From positions 1-36,733 of IMG/VR virus record IMGVR_UViG_3300020195_000088: a stretch of DNA of 36,733 nt, one strand, 5' to 3'. Below the pieces are notes generated by a model. That model was not told the origin of the DNA. It made no database searches and worked only from the letters and a program-made list of their open reading frames with translations. Source of the stretch: a virus. Position numbers and translations under genes: made by a program. Shown here one piece after another: positions 13,857 through 22,939 of the stretch. Numbering within the stretch: the stretch's first letter is position 1; every line of letters begins with the position of its first letter.

Positions 13857-16025
13857 GTGGCGACGGCCGCGGCAATCAAGAGCACGCACGTCAAGACCGA
13901 GCGAGAACGCGACGCTGAACGCAAGCGATCGGATCGCGAGGACAAGCGCGAGGTCATTATCCCGAAGTGCGCGAATCGGCGGCGACGCAAGCGACTGGAG
14001 GCCAACGACGTCGCCTGGCTGATGCACTACTTCGGCACCGACAGTGAGGTCCGCGATCCGTTCTGGTACTCGTTCACCCAGCAACAGATCGAAATGATTT
14101 ACGCGATCGGGAGCGTCGTCAAGTTCGGCGGCGACCAGGCCGTGGCCGCCAGTCGCGGAGAGGGGAAGACCACCATTTTCGAACGCATGCTGACCAAGTA
14201 CACGCTGCAAGGCGTGCTGTCGTTTTCGGTGCTGTTTGCCGCCACTGGTTCGGCGGCCGAGGATTCGCTCGACTCGATCAAGACGGCGATGGAGGAAAAC
14301 CCGCTCTTGACCGAGGACTATCCGGAAGTCTGCGTGCCCGTGCAGGCCCTGGAGAACACGCCCAATCGGGCCCACTACCAGATTGTCAGCGGCTTCCGCC
14401 ACGACAATGGCAAGCCGTTCAAGCGCGCCGCCAGCAAATTCAACTGGTGCGGTCAGGAGATTATCTTTCCCAAGGTTCCCGGCTCGCCCTCGAGCCAGGC
14501 CCTGATCGCCACGCGCGGGCTCGACAGTGCCGTACGCGGGCTCAAGCGCAAGGGCCGCCGGCCGCAACTGCTGGGCATCGACGATCCGGATACCGAGGAC
14601 ACGGCTCGCAGTCCCGACCAGGCGAAGAAACTCGAGGACCGAATCGACCGGGCCTTGGGTGGCCTGGGCGGCCAACAGCGGGGCGCCTCGCGCGTGATGC
14701 TGACCACGCTCCAGAATCGAATCTGCGCGTCGTATCGGTTCACCGATCCGGAGCAAAAGCCGGCTTGGAAGGGCAAGCGATTCCGCTACCTGATCAAACC
14801 GCCCACGAACACCGAGCTCTGGGAAGAGTATGTGCAGTCGCGGCAGGCCGAGTTGCAGGCATTTGCCGTGGGCACGAATGACGACGAATACTGCCGCGGC
14901 TCGCACCAGTTTTATCTGGACAATCGGGCCGCCATGGACGAAGGCGCGGAGGTCGCCAACAAGAACCGCTTCAATCCCGAGAAGATGCCCGACGGCTCGC
15001 AGGTGGAAGTCTCGGCGCTCGAGCATTATTACAACGAAGTGGCCCGGGTCGGCGAAGAGGCCGTGGCCACCGAGCTCGACAACAACCCGCCGGAAGAGTC
15101 GGGCCCGATCGAAAGCGGCATCACGCCGCACCGAATTCAAACGCAAGTCAACGGCTATCCGCGGCGGACGGTTCCGCCTGGCTGCACGAAGCTCACCCGC
15201 GGCGTCGACTGTCGCAAAACGGCCTTGCACTGGGTGGTTCGCGCGTGGCGACCGGACGGCACGGGGTACACGATCGACTACGGCGTGCACGAAGTGCTCG
15301 GCACGATCTACGGCAGCGACGACGGCCTGGACGTGGCACTCAAGCGGGCCATCCTGGGATTCCTGGAAGAGAACAACAAGGTCCCTTACTGCGAAGCCGA
15401 CGGCACCCACCGCAAGATCGATCGCACCCTGATCGATGCCGCTTGGCGGACCAGCGCCGTCTACGCCGCGTGCAGCGAAGCCGGCCTGGGCGTTTCGCCC
15501 GTGATGGGATTCGGCAAGTCGAGCGGCTGCGTGCAGGTCAATTTTTCGGACATGCAGCACACGACGTTCGATCGCAAGCCGGGCGACGGCTGGTTCCTGT
15601 CGCGCAAGGGCAAAATGTGGCAGGGCAAGCTGTGGCTGGTGTGTGCCGACACGGACCGCTGGAAGACCTGGGAACACGACCGCTGGATGACCAGTCCGAC
15701 CAAGCCGGGCTGCATGACGCTGTTCGGCGAATCGAGCGCGGACCACAAGCGGCTGTCGCTCGACGAAAAGGCACACCATTCCTACGCCCGCCACCTGTGC
15801 AACGAGGTCGAAGTCGAAGAGCCGCACAAGGGCGGCATCAGGCGGCACTTTAGGGCGAAGAGCGACAACACACATTGGCTGGACGCGAGCTATTACGCCG
15901 ACGTGGCCGCAAATATGGAAGGCATCCGAATCATTCAATTCGCGATGCCAGACGATCCCAAGCCGCCGGGCCCTGGTGGCTGGTTCGCCGCGCAGTCCAA
16001 GCCCAACCGCCGACGGAGCGCCTGA
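13857..16025 (+). CDS. terL: Phage terminase large subunit
   Basis: A 722-aa DNA-packaging motor with an N-terminal ATPase and a C-terminal RNase H-fold nuclease. Walker A is ASRGEGKTT, with Lys at residue 104. Walker B is QLLGIDDPD, with Asp 242-243. Nuclease acidic residues are plausible at Asp451 (TRGVDCRK) and Asp527 (LIDAAW). The layout resembles GpA-type large terminases. GTG 13857 is chosen because AGGTAGGAAG lies just upstream; it comes 31 nt after the fibre stop. The first 60 residues are highly charged. The next gene starts 1 nt after its stop. No small terminase gene is obvious upstream. Confidence 0.85.
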   Translation: MATAAAIKSTHVKTERERDAERKRSDREDKREVIIPKCANRRRRKRLEANDVAWLMHYFGTDSEVRDPFWYSFTQQQIEMIYAIGSVVKFGGDQAVAASRGEGKTTIFERMLTKYTLQGVLSFSVLFAATGSAAEDSLDSIKTAMEENPLLTEDYPEVCVPVQALENTPNRAHYQIVSGFRHDNGKPFKRAASKFNWCGQEIIFPKVPGSPSSQALIATRGLDSAVRGLKRKGRRPQLLGIDDPDTEDTARSPDQAKKLEDRIDRALGGLGGQQRGASRVMLTTLQNRICASYRFTDPEQKPAWKGKRFRYLIKPPTNTELWEEYVQSRQAELQAFAVGTNDDEYCRGSHQFYLDNRAAMDEGAEVANKNRFNPEKMPDGSQVEVSALEHYYNEVARVGEEAVATELDNNPPEESGPIESGITPHRIQTQVNGYPRRTVPPGCTKLTRGVDCRKTALHWVVRAWRPDGTGYTIDYGVHEVLGTIYGSDDGLDVALKRAILGFLEENNKVPYCEADGTHRKIDRTLIDAAWRTSAVYAACSEAGLGVSPVMGFGKSSGCVQVNFSDMQHTTFDRKPGDGWFLSRKGKMWQGKLWLVCADTDRWKTWEHDRWMTSPTKPGCMTLFGESSADHKRLSLDEKAHHSYARHLCNEVEVEEPHKGGIRRHFRAKSDNTHWLDASYYADVAANMEGIRIIQFAMPDDPKPPGPGGWFAAQSKPNRRRSA

Positions 16026-16026
16026 T

Positions 16027-16485
16027 ATGACCTACCTGCGGCTCCAGCGCGCGACCGGGCCCGCCTGCCCCCGCTGCGGCTGCACGGACAGCGAGATTTT
16101 GCAACGTCCACCCGAAGCCGCGACAGCCCAACAGCCGTTCGCGATCGCCGATCCCCAAAAGGCCGCCGCCTGGGCCCGTTCGAGCTGGTGGCAATCCGGC
16201 AAGGCCCGCTGCAATCACTGTCGCAACGTGTTCGTGTTTCAGGAAATGCCGGCGTCGCCGCCAGAAGTGGCCGACCAGGTGATCGAACAAGAATCGCAGC
16301 CCGCCGAGCCATCGCGGAAGGCGACAGAATGCCCCAAGTGCGGCGGGCCGTTTCACGTCTACAAAACGCGCGGTCAGGTTCAATACCGCAAGTGCAAGAA
16401 TCCGGATTGCAAGAACACGGAAGGCGGAAAAACTTCTGTACCAACTTTGACGCCAGTTGGTACACAGCCCACTTCGCGCCCTTGA
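16027..16485 (+). CDS. Double zinc-ribbon protein
   Basis: A 152-aa protein with two zinc-binding units: CPRCGC (near residue 15) with CNHC (about 61), and CPKCGG (about 99) with CKNPDC (about 122). The second unit resembles the topoisomerase-type 'CPKCGG...Y.KCKNP.C' finger. It probably binds nucleic acid and may assist packaging or regulate late genes, given its place directly after the terminase and before the portal. ATG 16027 is 1 nt after the terminase stop. A longer frame from 15976 would overlap the terminase and is less likely. Confidence 0.6.
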   Translation: MTYLRLQRATGPACPRCGCTDSEILQRPPEAATAQQPFAIADPQKAAAWARSSWWQSGKARCNHCRNVFVFQEMPASPPEVADQVIEQESQPAEPSRKATECPKCGGPFHVYKTRGQVQYRKCKNPDCKNTEGGKTSVPTLTPVGTQPTSRP

Positions 16486-16509
16486 CGCGCCGGCGTTACG
16501 ATCGACCGC

Positions 16510-16806
16510 ATGAGCATTGCCGATCTCGAAACGCTCTACGAAGCCGCGATCGCAGCCCTGGATTCAGGTGATTACGACACGGCGATCGTGAAGGCGAACG
16601 CCTTGCAGCTGCGGCTGGCCACGATGCCCAGTGTAACGCAGCGCCAAGGCGGCCGAACCGAGTTCACGGCCGAATGGATCGATCGGTTTATTGCCCAGTG
16701 CCGGAAGCTTAAATCAGAAACCGCGGCCGCCGCAGCCACGGGCGGCCCGTTTCAAGTGACCAAAATTACCTACGCCCGACCCGACCGCCTGGATAGATTC
16801 TCGTGA
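16510..16806 (+). CDS. gpW-like head-tail joining protein
   Basis: A 98-aa protein. An N-terminal helical part (LETLYEAAIAALDSGDYDTAIV) is followed by RQGGRTEFTAEWIDRFIAQCRKL, which matches the 'G..VEFT......L..YI..L' part of phage lambda gpW. gpW-type proteins sit on the portal and complete the head before tail joining. Position directly before the portal, with a GTGA overlap at 16803, fits lambda-like order. The C-terminal extension (PFQVTKITYARP) is usual for this kind of joiner. Family call is by motif and position. Confidence 0.65.
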   Translation: MSIADLETLYEAAIAALDSGDYDTAIVKANALQLRLATMPSVTQRQGGRTEFTAEWIDRFIAQCRKLKSETAAAAATGGPFQVTKITYARPDRLDRFS

Positions 16807-18371
16807 ATTTTTGTTCGCAGGAATTCGTGGACTACGGCAGCGGATCGACTCCGTCGCTTCCACCCATGACGATGCGTTCGGCCGAACCGGCGCGAACAGG
16901 TAGTGGATTCACGTCGGCCCCTTCCTGGCTGGGCACACGCAGTTTCGAAGTAGGCGAAACGGATCGCCTGAACGAAGCCCATTGGCAACTGGCCAAAGAC
17001 ACCGACATCAACTGCTGGCTGGGCGAAAAGCTGGCGGTGATTCGCGGCCGAGCCACCTACGAAACGCGAAACAACGCCCTGATGGCCGGCATCGTGGCCA
17101 CGGCCGAGGACGACATTATCGGCGAAGATGGTCCGATTCTGTCCGTCCATTCCGAGGACGAAGCCTACAGCGAGGCAGCCGAGGAGGCGTGGCGACAGTG
17201 GTTTGTCGCGCCCACGTTCAGGCCGAACGTGTCGGGCACGGCATTGCTCAAGCTGTGGGTTCGCAACCTGCTGCGGTGCGGCGAGTTCCTGAGCACGATC
17301 GGCACCGATGAGAACGCCGAAGGTCCGGTGGCCATGCGACTGCGGCCGCTGCACCCGCGCCGCCTGGCGACGCCACACAGCCTGGCCGGCGACCAACGCT
17401 GCATCATGGGCGTGCAGTTGGACCGCTACGATCGGCCGATTCGCTATTGGATCGGCGAAAGCGAGCAATACAACGCGGTCACCAATTACGAGCCTTACCC
17501 GCCCGATATGGTGATCCACGAATTCCGCCTGGACGAAGAGGGCCAGGCCCGCGGCTATCCCTGGCTGACTCCGTCGCTGCAGCCGGGCGCCGATCTGCGC
17601 GACTTCGACGACCAGGTGCAGGATGCGTCGCGGCAGATGGCCGACCAATCGGCGATGTTGTGGACGAACCACCCCGACGCGCCCGTATGGACTGCGCCGG
17701 AAAGTGCCACGGTCGAACGCCGCACGTACAAGATGGCTCCCCCGGGCTGGCAGCCCTGGAAATACGACGCCGGCGCGCCACCCGTGCAGTATCCGGACTA
17801 TCGATCCGAGCGGCACCTGGATCTCGGCCGGCCGATCAACATGCCCGGCCTGATCGTGCGGCTGGACGGCAAGCGGCACAACTACAGCTCGGCCCGCTTC
17901 GATTCGCAAGGCTGGGCCCGCACCTGCACCGCCGTGCAGTGCTTTTTGAGCGGCACGCCCGAAAGCTACGGCACGCTCAACCGGCTGCTCGACATGGTCG
18001 TGGCCGAGGCCCGCTTTTCGGTTCCGCAACTGCGGCGCCGGCCGAAGGAAGTCACCTACGAGTGGACGTTCCCGCCCCGCAAGCACGTCGACCCGGCGAA
18101 AGAGGCCGACGGCGAAGCGATCGGGCTGGAAACGCAAATGCTCGATCCAATTTCCGGACTCAATGCGCGCGGCACCACGCTCAAGCGGCACGTGCTGGCG
18201 ATGAAACGATTCGTGGCCGCGTACAAAGCCGCCGGCCTGGATCTACCGCTGTGGCTGACCGGCCCGCCGCAAGCGTCGGCACCGACAGGCCGCGACCAGA
18301 GACAACAGCAATCGGCCGCCGAGGAAAAGCAGACCGAGGACAAACAGCAGGAGGCCGTCAGTGCTAAATAA
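16803..18371 (+). CDS. Portal protein, lambda gpB type
   Basis: A 522-aa portal subunit that would form the ring through which DNA enters and leaves the head. It has the lambda-family layout: an RGRATYETRNNALMAGIVAT region (about residues 81-100), then a core with RNLLRCGEFL, MRLRPLHPRRL and VIHEFRLDEEGQARGYPWL. A Gln/Glu-rich basic tail (about 490-522) follows. The start is GTG 16803, overlapping the gpW-like stop by GTGA. Its 3' end overlaps the protease/capsid gene by 11 nt (18361-18371), so production of the two is probably coupled. Confidence 0.85.
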   Translation: MNFCSQEFVDYGSGSTPSLPPMTMRSAEPARTGSGFTSAPSWLGTRSFEVGETDRLNEAHWQLAKDTDINCWLGEKLAVIRGRATYETRNNALMAGIVATAEDDIIGEDGPILSVHSEDEAYSEAAEEAWRQWFVAPTFRPNVSGTALLKLWVRNLLRCGEFLSTIGTDENAEGPVAMRLRPLHPRRLATPHSLAGDQRCIMGVQLDRYDRPIRYWIGESEQYNAVTNYEPYPPDMVIHEFRLDEEGQARGYPWLTPSLQPGADLRDFDDQVQDASRQMADQSAMLWTNHPDAPVWTAPESATVERRTYKMAPPGWQPWKYDAGAPPVQYPDYRSERHLDLGRPINMPGLIVRLDGKRHNYSSARFDSQGWARTCTAVQCFLSGTPESYGTLNRLLDMVVAEARFSVPQLRRRPKEVTYEWTFPPRKHVDPAKEADGEAIGLETQMLDPISGLNARGTTLKRHVLAMKRFVAAYKAAGLDLPLWLTGPPQASAPTGRDQRQQQSAAEEKQTEDKQQEAVSAK

Positions 18372-20625
18372 CGACCTCACCCTGCGCGAGACGCCCGAAC
18401 TGCGTGATATCACAGCGCGCACGTTTGCCGTGCGTGCCGACAGTGTCGACGAGGCCACGCGCAGCGTCGAAGCGATCGTGGCCACCGAAGATCCCGTACT
18501 CGTGTTCGACATGCGGTCCTGGGACGTGATCGAGGAAGTGCTGCGGATGGACGGCGCCGTGGTGCCCGACCAGGTGCCCATGCTGGCCAACCACGACCGC
18601 TACTCGCTCGATTCGGTTTATGGCTCCACGCGGCAGTTGCGGACCTCGGGCAGTGAAATGCTCGGCCGGCTGTACTTTGCCGAGGGCGATCCTGAGTCGG
18701 AACGGGCCTGGCAGAAGGTCAAGCAAAAGCACATCAATGCCGTTTCGGCCGGCTATCGCTCGACCGAATACACCGACATCGACCCCGGCCAGAGCGCCGT
18801 TGTCGGGGGAAAGACTTATACCGCGGGTCAGCGCCGGCTGCGTGTGACCACGCGATGGGAGTTGCGTGAAGTTTCTCTCGTTCCGATTGGCGCGGACAAG
18901 CGATCCAAGATCCGGAGCGATGCCGATACGAATTCTCGAAAGGACGAATTGACCATGAATCCAAAACTTAAAGCGTTTCTTGTGACGTTGGGCTTGCGGA
19001 CCGAGGCCAGCGACGCCGAGGCACAGGAGTTTTACTCCAAGCTGAACGCTGCCGACAAAACCCGGGCCGACGCCGCGGCGATCACGACGCCCGCCGCGCC
19101 GCCCGTCGAAGGTCAGCGCAACGACTTGCCGGCCGGTGGCACGCAAACCAACTCGGCAACCCCGCCGCAGACACTCGGCGCCGACGCGATCCGCCAGCAG
19201 GCGATCACCGACGAGCGTGAACGGGTTCGCTCGCTCACCGAACTGGCCGGCCAGGATGTGCCCGCCGAGGTGCTGACCCGTGCCGTCAATGAAGGATGGG
19301 CCGTCGACCGTGCCAGTCGAGAATTCTTGACCGCCGTTCGTGGCTCTCGCACCAACGGCCAGCAGCCGCCCGCCGGGGGACAGGCCGGCCCGGCGATCCA
19401 TTCGCGATCACACGAAGTCGATTGCAACGTGCGGTCCCTGGCCGCCGGCATGCTCGCCTCGCAGGGCTTCGATCCGACCAAGTGTCGGATGCACGACGGC
19501 CGGCGATTCAGCCGTGAACCGCTGACCGAGCAGGATGCCGATCGGGGCGACGTGTTCGCACGCTTAAGCGCCGTGGACATCGCGCGGGAGTGCGTGCGGC
19601 TCGACAGTGGCCGCCACGTGCTGGACTACGAAGACGCGGTCCGTACGGCCGTGTCCGGTGCGTCGCTCTCGCACGTGTTCTCGACCAACGTCTACGCCCG
19701 GCTGACCCAAGGCTGGAGTCGTTACCCCGACACGACCATGGGCTGGTGCGACGAGGAGGACGTGCCCAACTTCTTGCAGCAGGAAGACATCAGCGTCACG
19801 GGCGATGCCAAGCTGCAACGCCTGGCGCGCGGCGACACGGCGAAAGACGCCACCATGTCGGACAGCCACGAGACGTACAAGATCGCCCGCTTCGCCAAGA
19901 AATTCACGGTCGACGAGCAAGATTTCCTCGATGACCGGCTGGGCGCGATCATGCGTCAGCCCGACGAAATGGGCCAGGCGGCTCGCCAGCTGCGACCCGA
20001 CATGGTGTACAGCCTGATGCTACAAAATCCCACCCTGGTCGCCGACAGCGGTGCCGTGTTCAATGCCACGGCCGTCACGACCGCCGGCGGCCACGCCAAC
20101 CTGGGCACGGCTGCCTTGTCGAGCACGGGCTTAAAGGCGGCCATCACCGCCATGGTCAAGCAGCGGCTCAATCGCACCAGCAGCAAGCCTGGCGATGCGT
20201 TGACCATTCGCCCGCAGTATTTGATCGTGCCGGCCGCGCTGGAGTGGATCGCTCGCGAGCTGACCAGCGCCGCGGCGCTGTCGAAGCTGTTCGCCGATTC
20301 TAGCGACCCTTTCTTCGCCACGCTGAACTTACTTGCGTCGGAAGGATTGAAGCTGGTCATCGACGACCGGATCGGCCTGATCGGTGTTTGGGACCCGACG
20401 TCCGAGAGTGCCCGCCTGGGCACCGACAACAACTGGTTCCTGACCGCTGGCGGCTCCAAGGGCCTGCGGGTGGCCTACCGCCGCGGCACCAACCGCCAAC
20501 CGCAGATGCGCAGCTACACGCTCGATCGCGGCCAGTGGGGCATGGGCTGGGACATCAACATGGACATCGGCCTGGCGTTCATGGATTATCGCACCTGGTA
20601 CAAGAGCACCGGCGCCGGGTCCTAG
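18361..20625 (+). CDS. Fused prohead protease and major capsid protein
   Basis: A 754-aa fusion. Residues 1-185 are an HK97-type prohead protease (S78 family) with His78 in MLANHDR, Ser129 in NAVSAGY, and WELREVSLVPIGAD near the end. Residues about 200-330 are a charged, proline-rich linker that may act as scaffold. Residues about 370-754 form the major capsid protein, resembling the Mu gpT-like/HK97-fold group (RFAKKFTVDEQDFLDDRLGA; a C-terminus with MDIGLAFMDYRTWYKS). The protease would cut itself off and trim the scaffold during head maturation. Start is GTG 18361, inside the portal gene. An internal in-frame ATG at 18955 with AGGA at 18941-18944 could give capsid without protease. Confidence 0.85.
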   Translation: MLNNDLTLRETPELRDITARTFAVRADSVDEATRSVEAIVATEDPVLVFDMRSWDVIEEVLRMDGAVVPDQVPMLANHDRYSLDSVYGSTRQLRTSGSEMLGRLYFAEGDPESERAWQKVKQKHINAVSAGYRSTEYTDIDPGQSAVVGGKTYTAGQRRLRVTTRWELREVSLVPIGADKRSKIRSDADTNSRKDELTMNPKLKAFLVTLGLRTEASDAEAQEFYSKLNAADKTRADAAAITTPAAPPVEGQRNDLPAGGTQTNSATPPQTLGADAIRQQAITDERERVRSLTELAGQDVPAEVLTRAVNEGWAVDRASREFLTAVRGSRTNGQQPPAGGQAGPAIHSRSHEVDCNVRSLAAGMLASQGFDPTKCRMHDGRRFSREPLTEQDADRGDVFARLSAVDIARECVRLDSGRHVLDYEDAVRTAVSGASLSHVFSTNVYARLTQGWSRYPDTTMGWCDEEDVPNFLQQEDISVTGDAKLQRLARGDTAKDATMSDSHETYKIARFAKKFTVDEQDFLDDRLGAIMRQPDEMGQAARQLRPDMVYSLMLQNPTLVADSGAVFNATAVTTAGGHANLGTAALSSTGLKAAITAMVKQRLNRTSSKPGDALTIRPQYLIVPAALEWIARELTSAAALSKLFADSSDPFFATLNLLASEGLKLVIDDRIGLIGVWDPTSESARLGTDNNWFLTAGGSKGLRVAYRRGTNRQPQMRSYTLDRGQWGMGWDINMDIGLAFMDYRTWYKSTGAGS
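18941..18957 (+). promoter_or_regulatory. Internal ribosome site and ATG for capsid alone
   Basis: AGGA at 18941-18944 lies 10 nt before ATG 18955, which is in frame (residue 199) just after the protease domain ends. Initiation here would make scaffold plus capsid without protease, as nested capsid genes do in other phages. No direct evidence of use. Confidence 0.45.
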
Positions 20626-20638
20626 GCGACCGGTTTTT
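20608..20638 (+). terminator. Probable intrinsic terminator overlapping the capsid stop
   Basis: ACCGG 20608-20612 and CGCC 20613-20616 pair with GGCG 20625-20628 and CCGGT 20630-20634 (one bulged A), followed by Ts at 20635-20638. It overlaps the stop codon (20623-20625). Partial termination here could raise capsid mRNA over downstream tail genes. Confidence 0.6.
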
Positions 20639-20698
20639 CATACGGCTTTTCACCTGCATACCGGAACTTAAAACCAAAACTTTTTCGGAGTCTCTACC

Positions 20699-21676
20699 AT
20701 GACCGCAGAAGCAACCCTTGTCAAAGACAGCCCGAACGTCGACCAGATCGCCGATGCCGCTTATGCGTCGGGGCAGGTCATCCAGCTGGCCGATGGCCGC
20801 GCGGCCGCCAAGGCCGGACTGGCCGCTTGTGCCGTTGGCGATCCGGCCGCGTTCCAAACCGAAGGACAATTCGAGCTGCCCAAGACGGCTAGCATCAACT
20901 TGCTCGACGGCCAGGAAGCATACTGGGATCACTCGGCCAACACGGTCACCTACACCGACTCCGGCAACGACCGCGACTTCTTCCTGGGCGTGGTGGTCGG
21001 CGATTCGCTGGCCGCGGCGACCACGGTTGTCGTCAACTTGAACGTCCGGCAGCGGCCGATCATCGACCTGCAGCACTCGGCGTTCGACACGGCGATCATC
21101 AAGACCGTGGTCGGTTCCACCACCGTCGAAGTGCCCGAGGTGTTCGCCCGCGGTGGCGCTACCTTCCTCACGTTCGGCACCACGGCCGAAGCCCAGAAGG
21201 TCGACCTGCTTTCGGAGCGGTCGTTCGCCGTCGGTTCCAAGTGGATCGTCGAGGGCATATTCAATATCGTCGTCAACTCCGACGCGGCGGCCGGCGATAT
21301 CAATATCGGCGTGGCCAGTGGCACCCACGACACCAATTTTGACACGATCGCCGAGTGCATGGCGATCCACATCGACGGCGCGTCGCTGGTTCTGAACGCG
21401 CAGAGCGACGACAACGTGCTCGCGGTCGCGGCGGCCACCACGGGCGTCAGCGCCTCGGCCGGTGTGCCGGTGCACTTCGTCATGGACGGGCGCAATCCGG
21501 ACGACATCCAGCTGTACATCAACGGTGCGAACGTGCTGCCCAGCGCCACGTTCAAGACCATCACTGGCCCGTTGTTCCTGATCGCCCACGCCGAGAAGAC
21601 CTCGGACGACAGCCCGTTGACTTTCCGGGTCGACAAGTTCACCTGCCGCACGATGGAACAAACGAACGCGGCGTAA
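20699..21676 (+). CDS. DUF2190-like head decoration protein with C-terminal beta domain
   Basis: A 325-aa protein. The first 110 residues follow the DUF2190/capsid-stabilising pattern: 'ASGQVIQLADGRA.VA', then 'EGQFELPK......GQEAYWDHSANTVT' and 'DRDFFLGVVVGD'. Such proteins bind the capsid surface next to the major head protein. The remaining 210 residues are beta-rich (FNIVVNSDAAAGDINIGVAS, VHFVMDGRNPDDIQLYINGA) and look like a carbohydrate-binding or jelly-roll type domain exposed on the head. ATG 20699 follows CGGAG. Position directly after capsid supports the call. The C-terminal fold is a guess. Confidence 0.65.
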   Translation: MTAEATLVKDSPNVDQIADAAYASGQVIQLADGRAAAKAGLAACAVGDPAAFQTEGQFELPKTASINLLDGQEAYWDHSANTVTYTDSGNDRDFFLGVVVGDSLAAATTVVVNLNVRQRPIIDLQHSAFDTAIIKTVVGSTTVEVPEVFARGGATFLTFGTTAEAQKVDLLSERSFAVGSKWIVEGIFNIVVNSDAAAGDINIGVASGTHDTNFDTIAECMAIHIDGASLVLNAQSDDNVLAVAAATTGVSASAGVPVHFVMDGRNPDDIQLYINGANVLPSATFKTITGPLFLIAHAEKTSDDSPLTFRVDKFTCRTMEQTNAA

Positions 21677-21707
21677 GCGGGCCGTTTTACTTAGACGCAG
21701 AAATCAG

Positions 21708-21743
21708 CCCGCGGCGCGCCTCCACACGCGCCGCGGGTTATTT
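21708..21743 (+). terminator. Intrinsic terminator after the decoration gene
   Basis: CCCGCGGCGCG 21708-21718 pairs perfectly with CGCGCCGCGGG 21727-21737 around an 8-nt loop, followed by TTATTT. It splits head and tail gene expression. Confidence 0.75.
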
Positions 21744-21760
21744 GCTAAACGGAAATGGCG

Positions 21761-22129
21761 ATGGCTCGTTACGACAACATCCTGACAGGCGGCGACGAGC
21801 TGCTGGCCGAAGCCTTTGCCGACGATGATGTGGCCGGTCGCGTCGGAGCGACCACCGCCACGCTGACCTTGATTTTTGACCTGGTGAGCGACGATCGCGA
21901 CGAGGCCAACAAGACTTCGCTGGTCGACGTGGCCACCGTCACGATCTCGCGAACGGAGTTACTGAAATTGGGGGCGGAAACCCCACACCGCGACATGGCC
22001 ATCCTGCCGGCTACTTACGACGCCGACGATGGTTGGTACGCCTGGAGCGGCGACATCCTGGCGGCCTCGGCCACCCACTTCGTTCTCAAATTCGAGCGAC
22101 CACGACCCTACCGACTGGGCAGGCGATAA
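21761..22129 (+). CDS. Hypothetical head-tail connector (neck) protein
   Basis: A 122-aa protein beginning MARYDNILTGGDELLAEAF; no family recognised by motif. In siphoviruses the genes between capsid/decoration and tail tube encode connectors and tail completion proteins, so a neck role is likely from order only. ATG 21761 is preferred, because GGAA (21751-21754) lies at a proper distance; ATG 21755 would add two residues. The stop abuts the next start at 22130. It follows the 21708 terminator closely, so the transcript must read through or start in between. Confidence 0.5.
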   Translation: MARYDNILTGGDELLAEAFADDDVAGRVGATTATLTLIFDLVSDDRDEANKTSLVDVATVTISRTELLKLGAETPHRDMAILPATYDADDGWYAWSGDILAASATHFVLKFERPRPYRLGRR

Positions 22130-22939
22130 ATGGCGATCGTGCTGGCATTCACCGACGCGGAAGATGGCACGGGGGGCATTGCCGCCGTGGTCGGTTCCAC
22201 CGTCGGCACGACCAACAACCTGTACGTGGCCGCATTCGCCGACGATCCAATGTTCGCCCTGGCCGGCTCGCGATCAGGAGACGGCGGCATTGCCTACCTC
22301 GCGCCCGTGGGCGGCTACATCGCCTATGTGATCAACAACGCAGCGCCCAATCAAACTATCTCGAACGTCAAGATTTTCGAAGTCACCGACGCCACGCCCA
22401 CGCTGCCGACGCCAGCCGGCGCGTACATCGTGCCGATGGCCAACCTGGCCACCCTGTTGTCGGAATCCGAGAACACCCAGGAGTTCCTGGGCATCGATCC
22501 CTTGAACCCGGCCGCCGCGGCGTTGGCCCTGGCGCGGATTCACTTCCCTGACTTCGAGGCCGATCGGGTTCGCGATTACATGCCCTGCCTGGTGATCAGC
22601 TACGGCGATGCATGGGACTGGGAAACCAAGGCCGGCGGCAGCCAGAACTACCTCTGGCCGCGCGGCACCTTCACGCTGTTCGCCTTCGACGTGGCCCGCG
22701 ACATGAACGGCGACCAAGTGCCGGCCGACGAAGAGCCGGACATCGAACAAGTCAGCCGCACATTCGGCAACGCCATCGGCCTGATCGCGGGCGACCTGGC
22801 TGCCGTGGCCGCGCTGGGCGGCAACCTGGCCATCGGCGGCATGCACCAGTTTTCCCGGCCGCTGATGTGCAGCCTGGAAGAGCAGCGATCCGGCGGATTG
22901 TATTTCGAGGCAGGACTATCGGTGGAGTGGGCGAATTGA
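22130..22939 (+). CDS. Hypothetical neck or tail completion protein
   Basis: A 269-aa protein in two parts. An N-terminal beta-rich portion (about residues 1-90, with VGSTVGTTNNLYVAAFAD) is followed by a part with VRDYMPCLVISYGDAWDWETK and FTLFAFDVARDMNGDQVPADEE. The latter resembles the overall layout of tail terminator/completion proteins, but no firm family match can be made. It starts directly after the preceding stop and overlaps the next gene by TGATG (22937-22941). Role is inferred from order. Confidence 0.5.
   Translation: MAIVLAFTDAEDGTGGIAAVVGSTVGTTNNLYVAAFADDPMFALAGSRSGDGGIAYLAPVGGYIAYVINNAAPNQTISNVKIFEVTDATPTLPTPAGAYIVPMANLATLLSESENTQEFLGIDPLNPAAAALALARIHFPDFEADRVRDYMPCLVISYGDAWDWETKAGGSQNYLWPRGTFTLFAFDVARDMNGDQVPADEEPDIEQVSRTFGNAIGLIAGDLAAVAALGGNLAIGGMHQFSRPLMCSLEEQRSGGLYFEAGLSVEWAN

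Noticed and set aside
13761-15938. A 725-codon open frame on the minus strand opposite the large terminase
   Set aside because: It is the antisense shadow of a well-supported terminase gene in high-GC DNA, and its product resembles no family.
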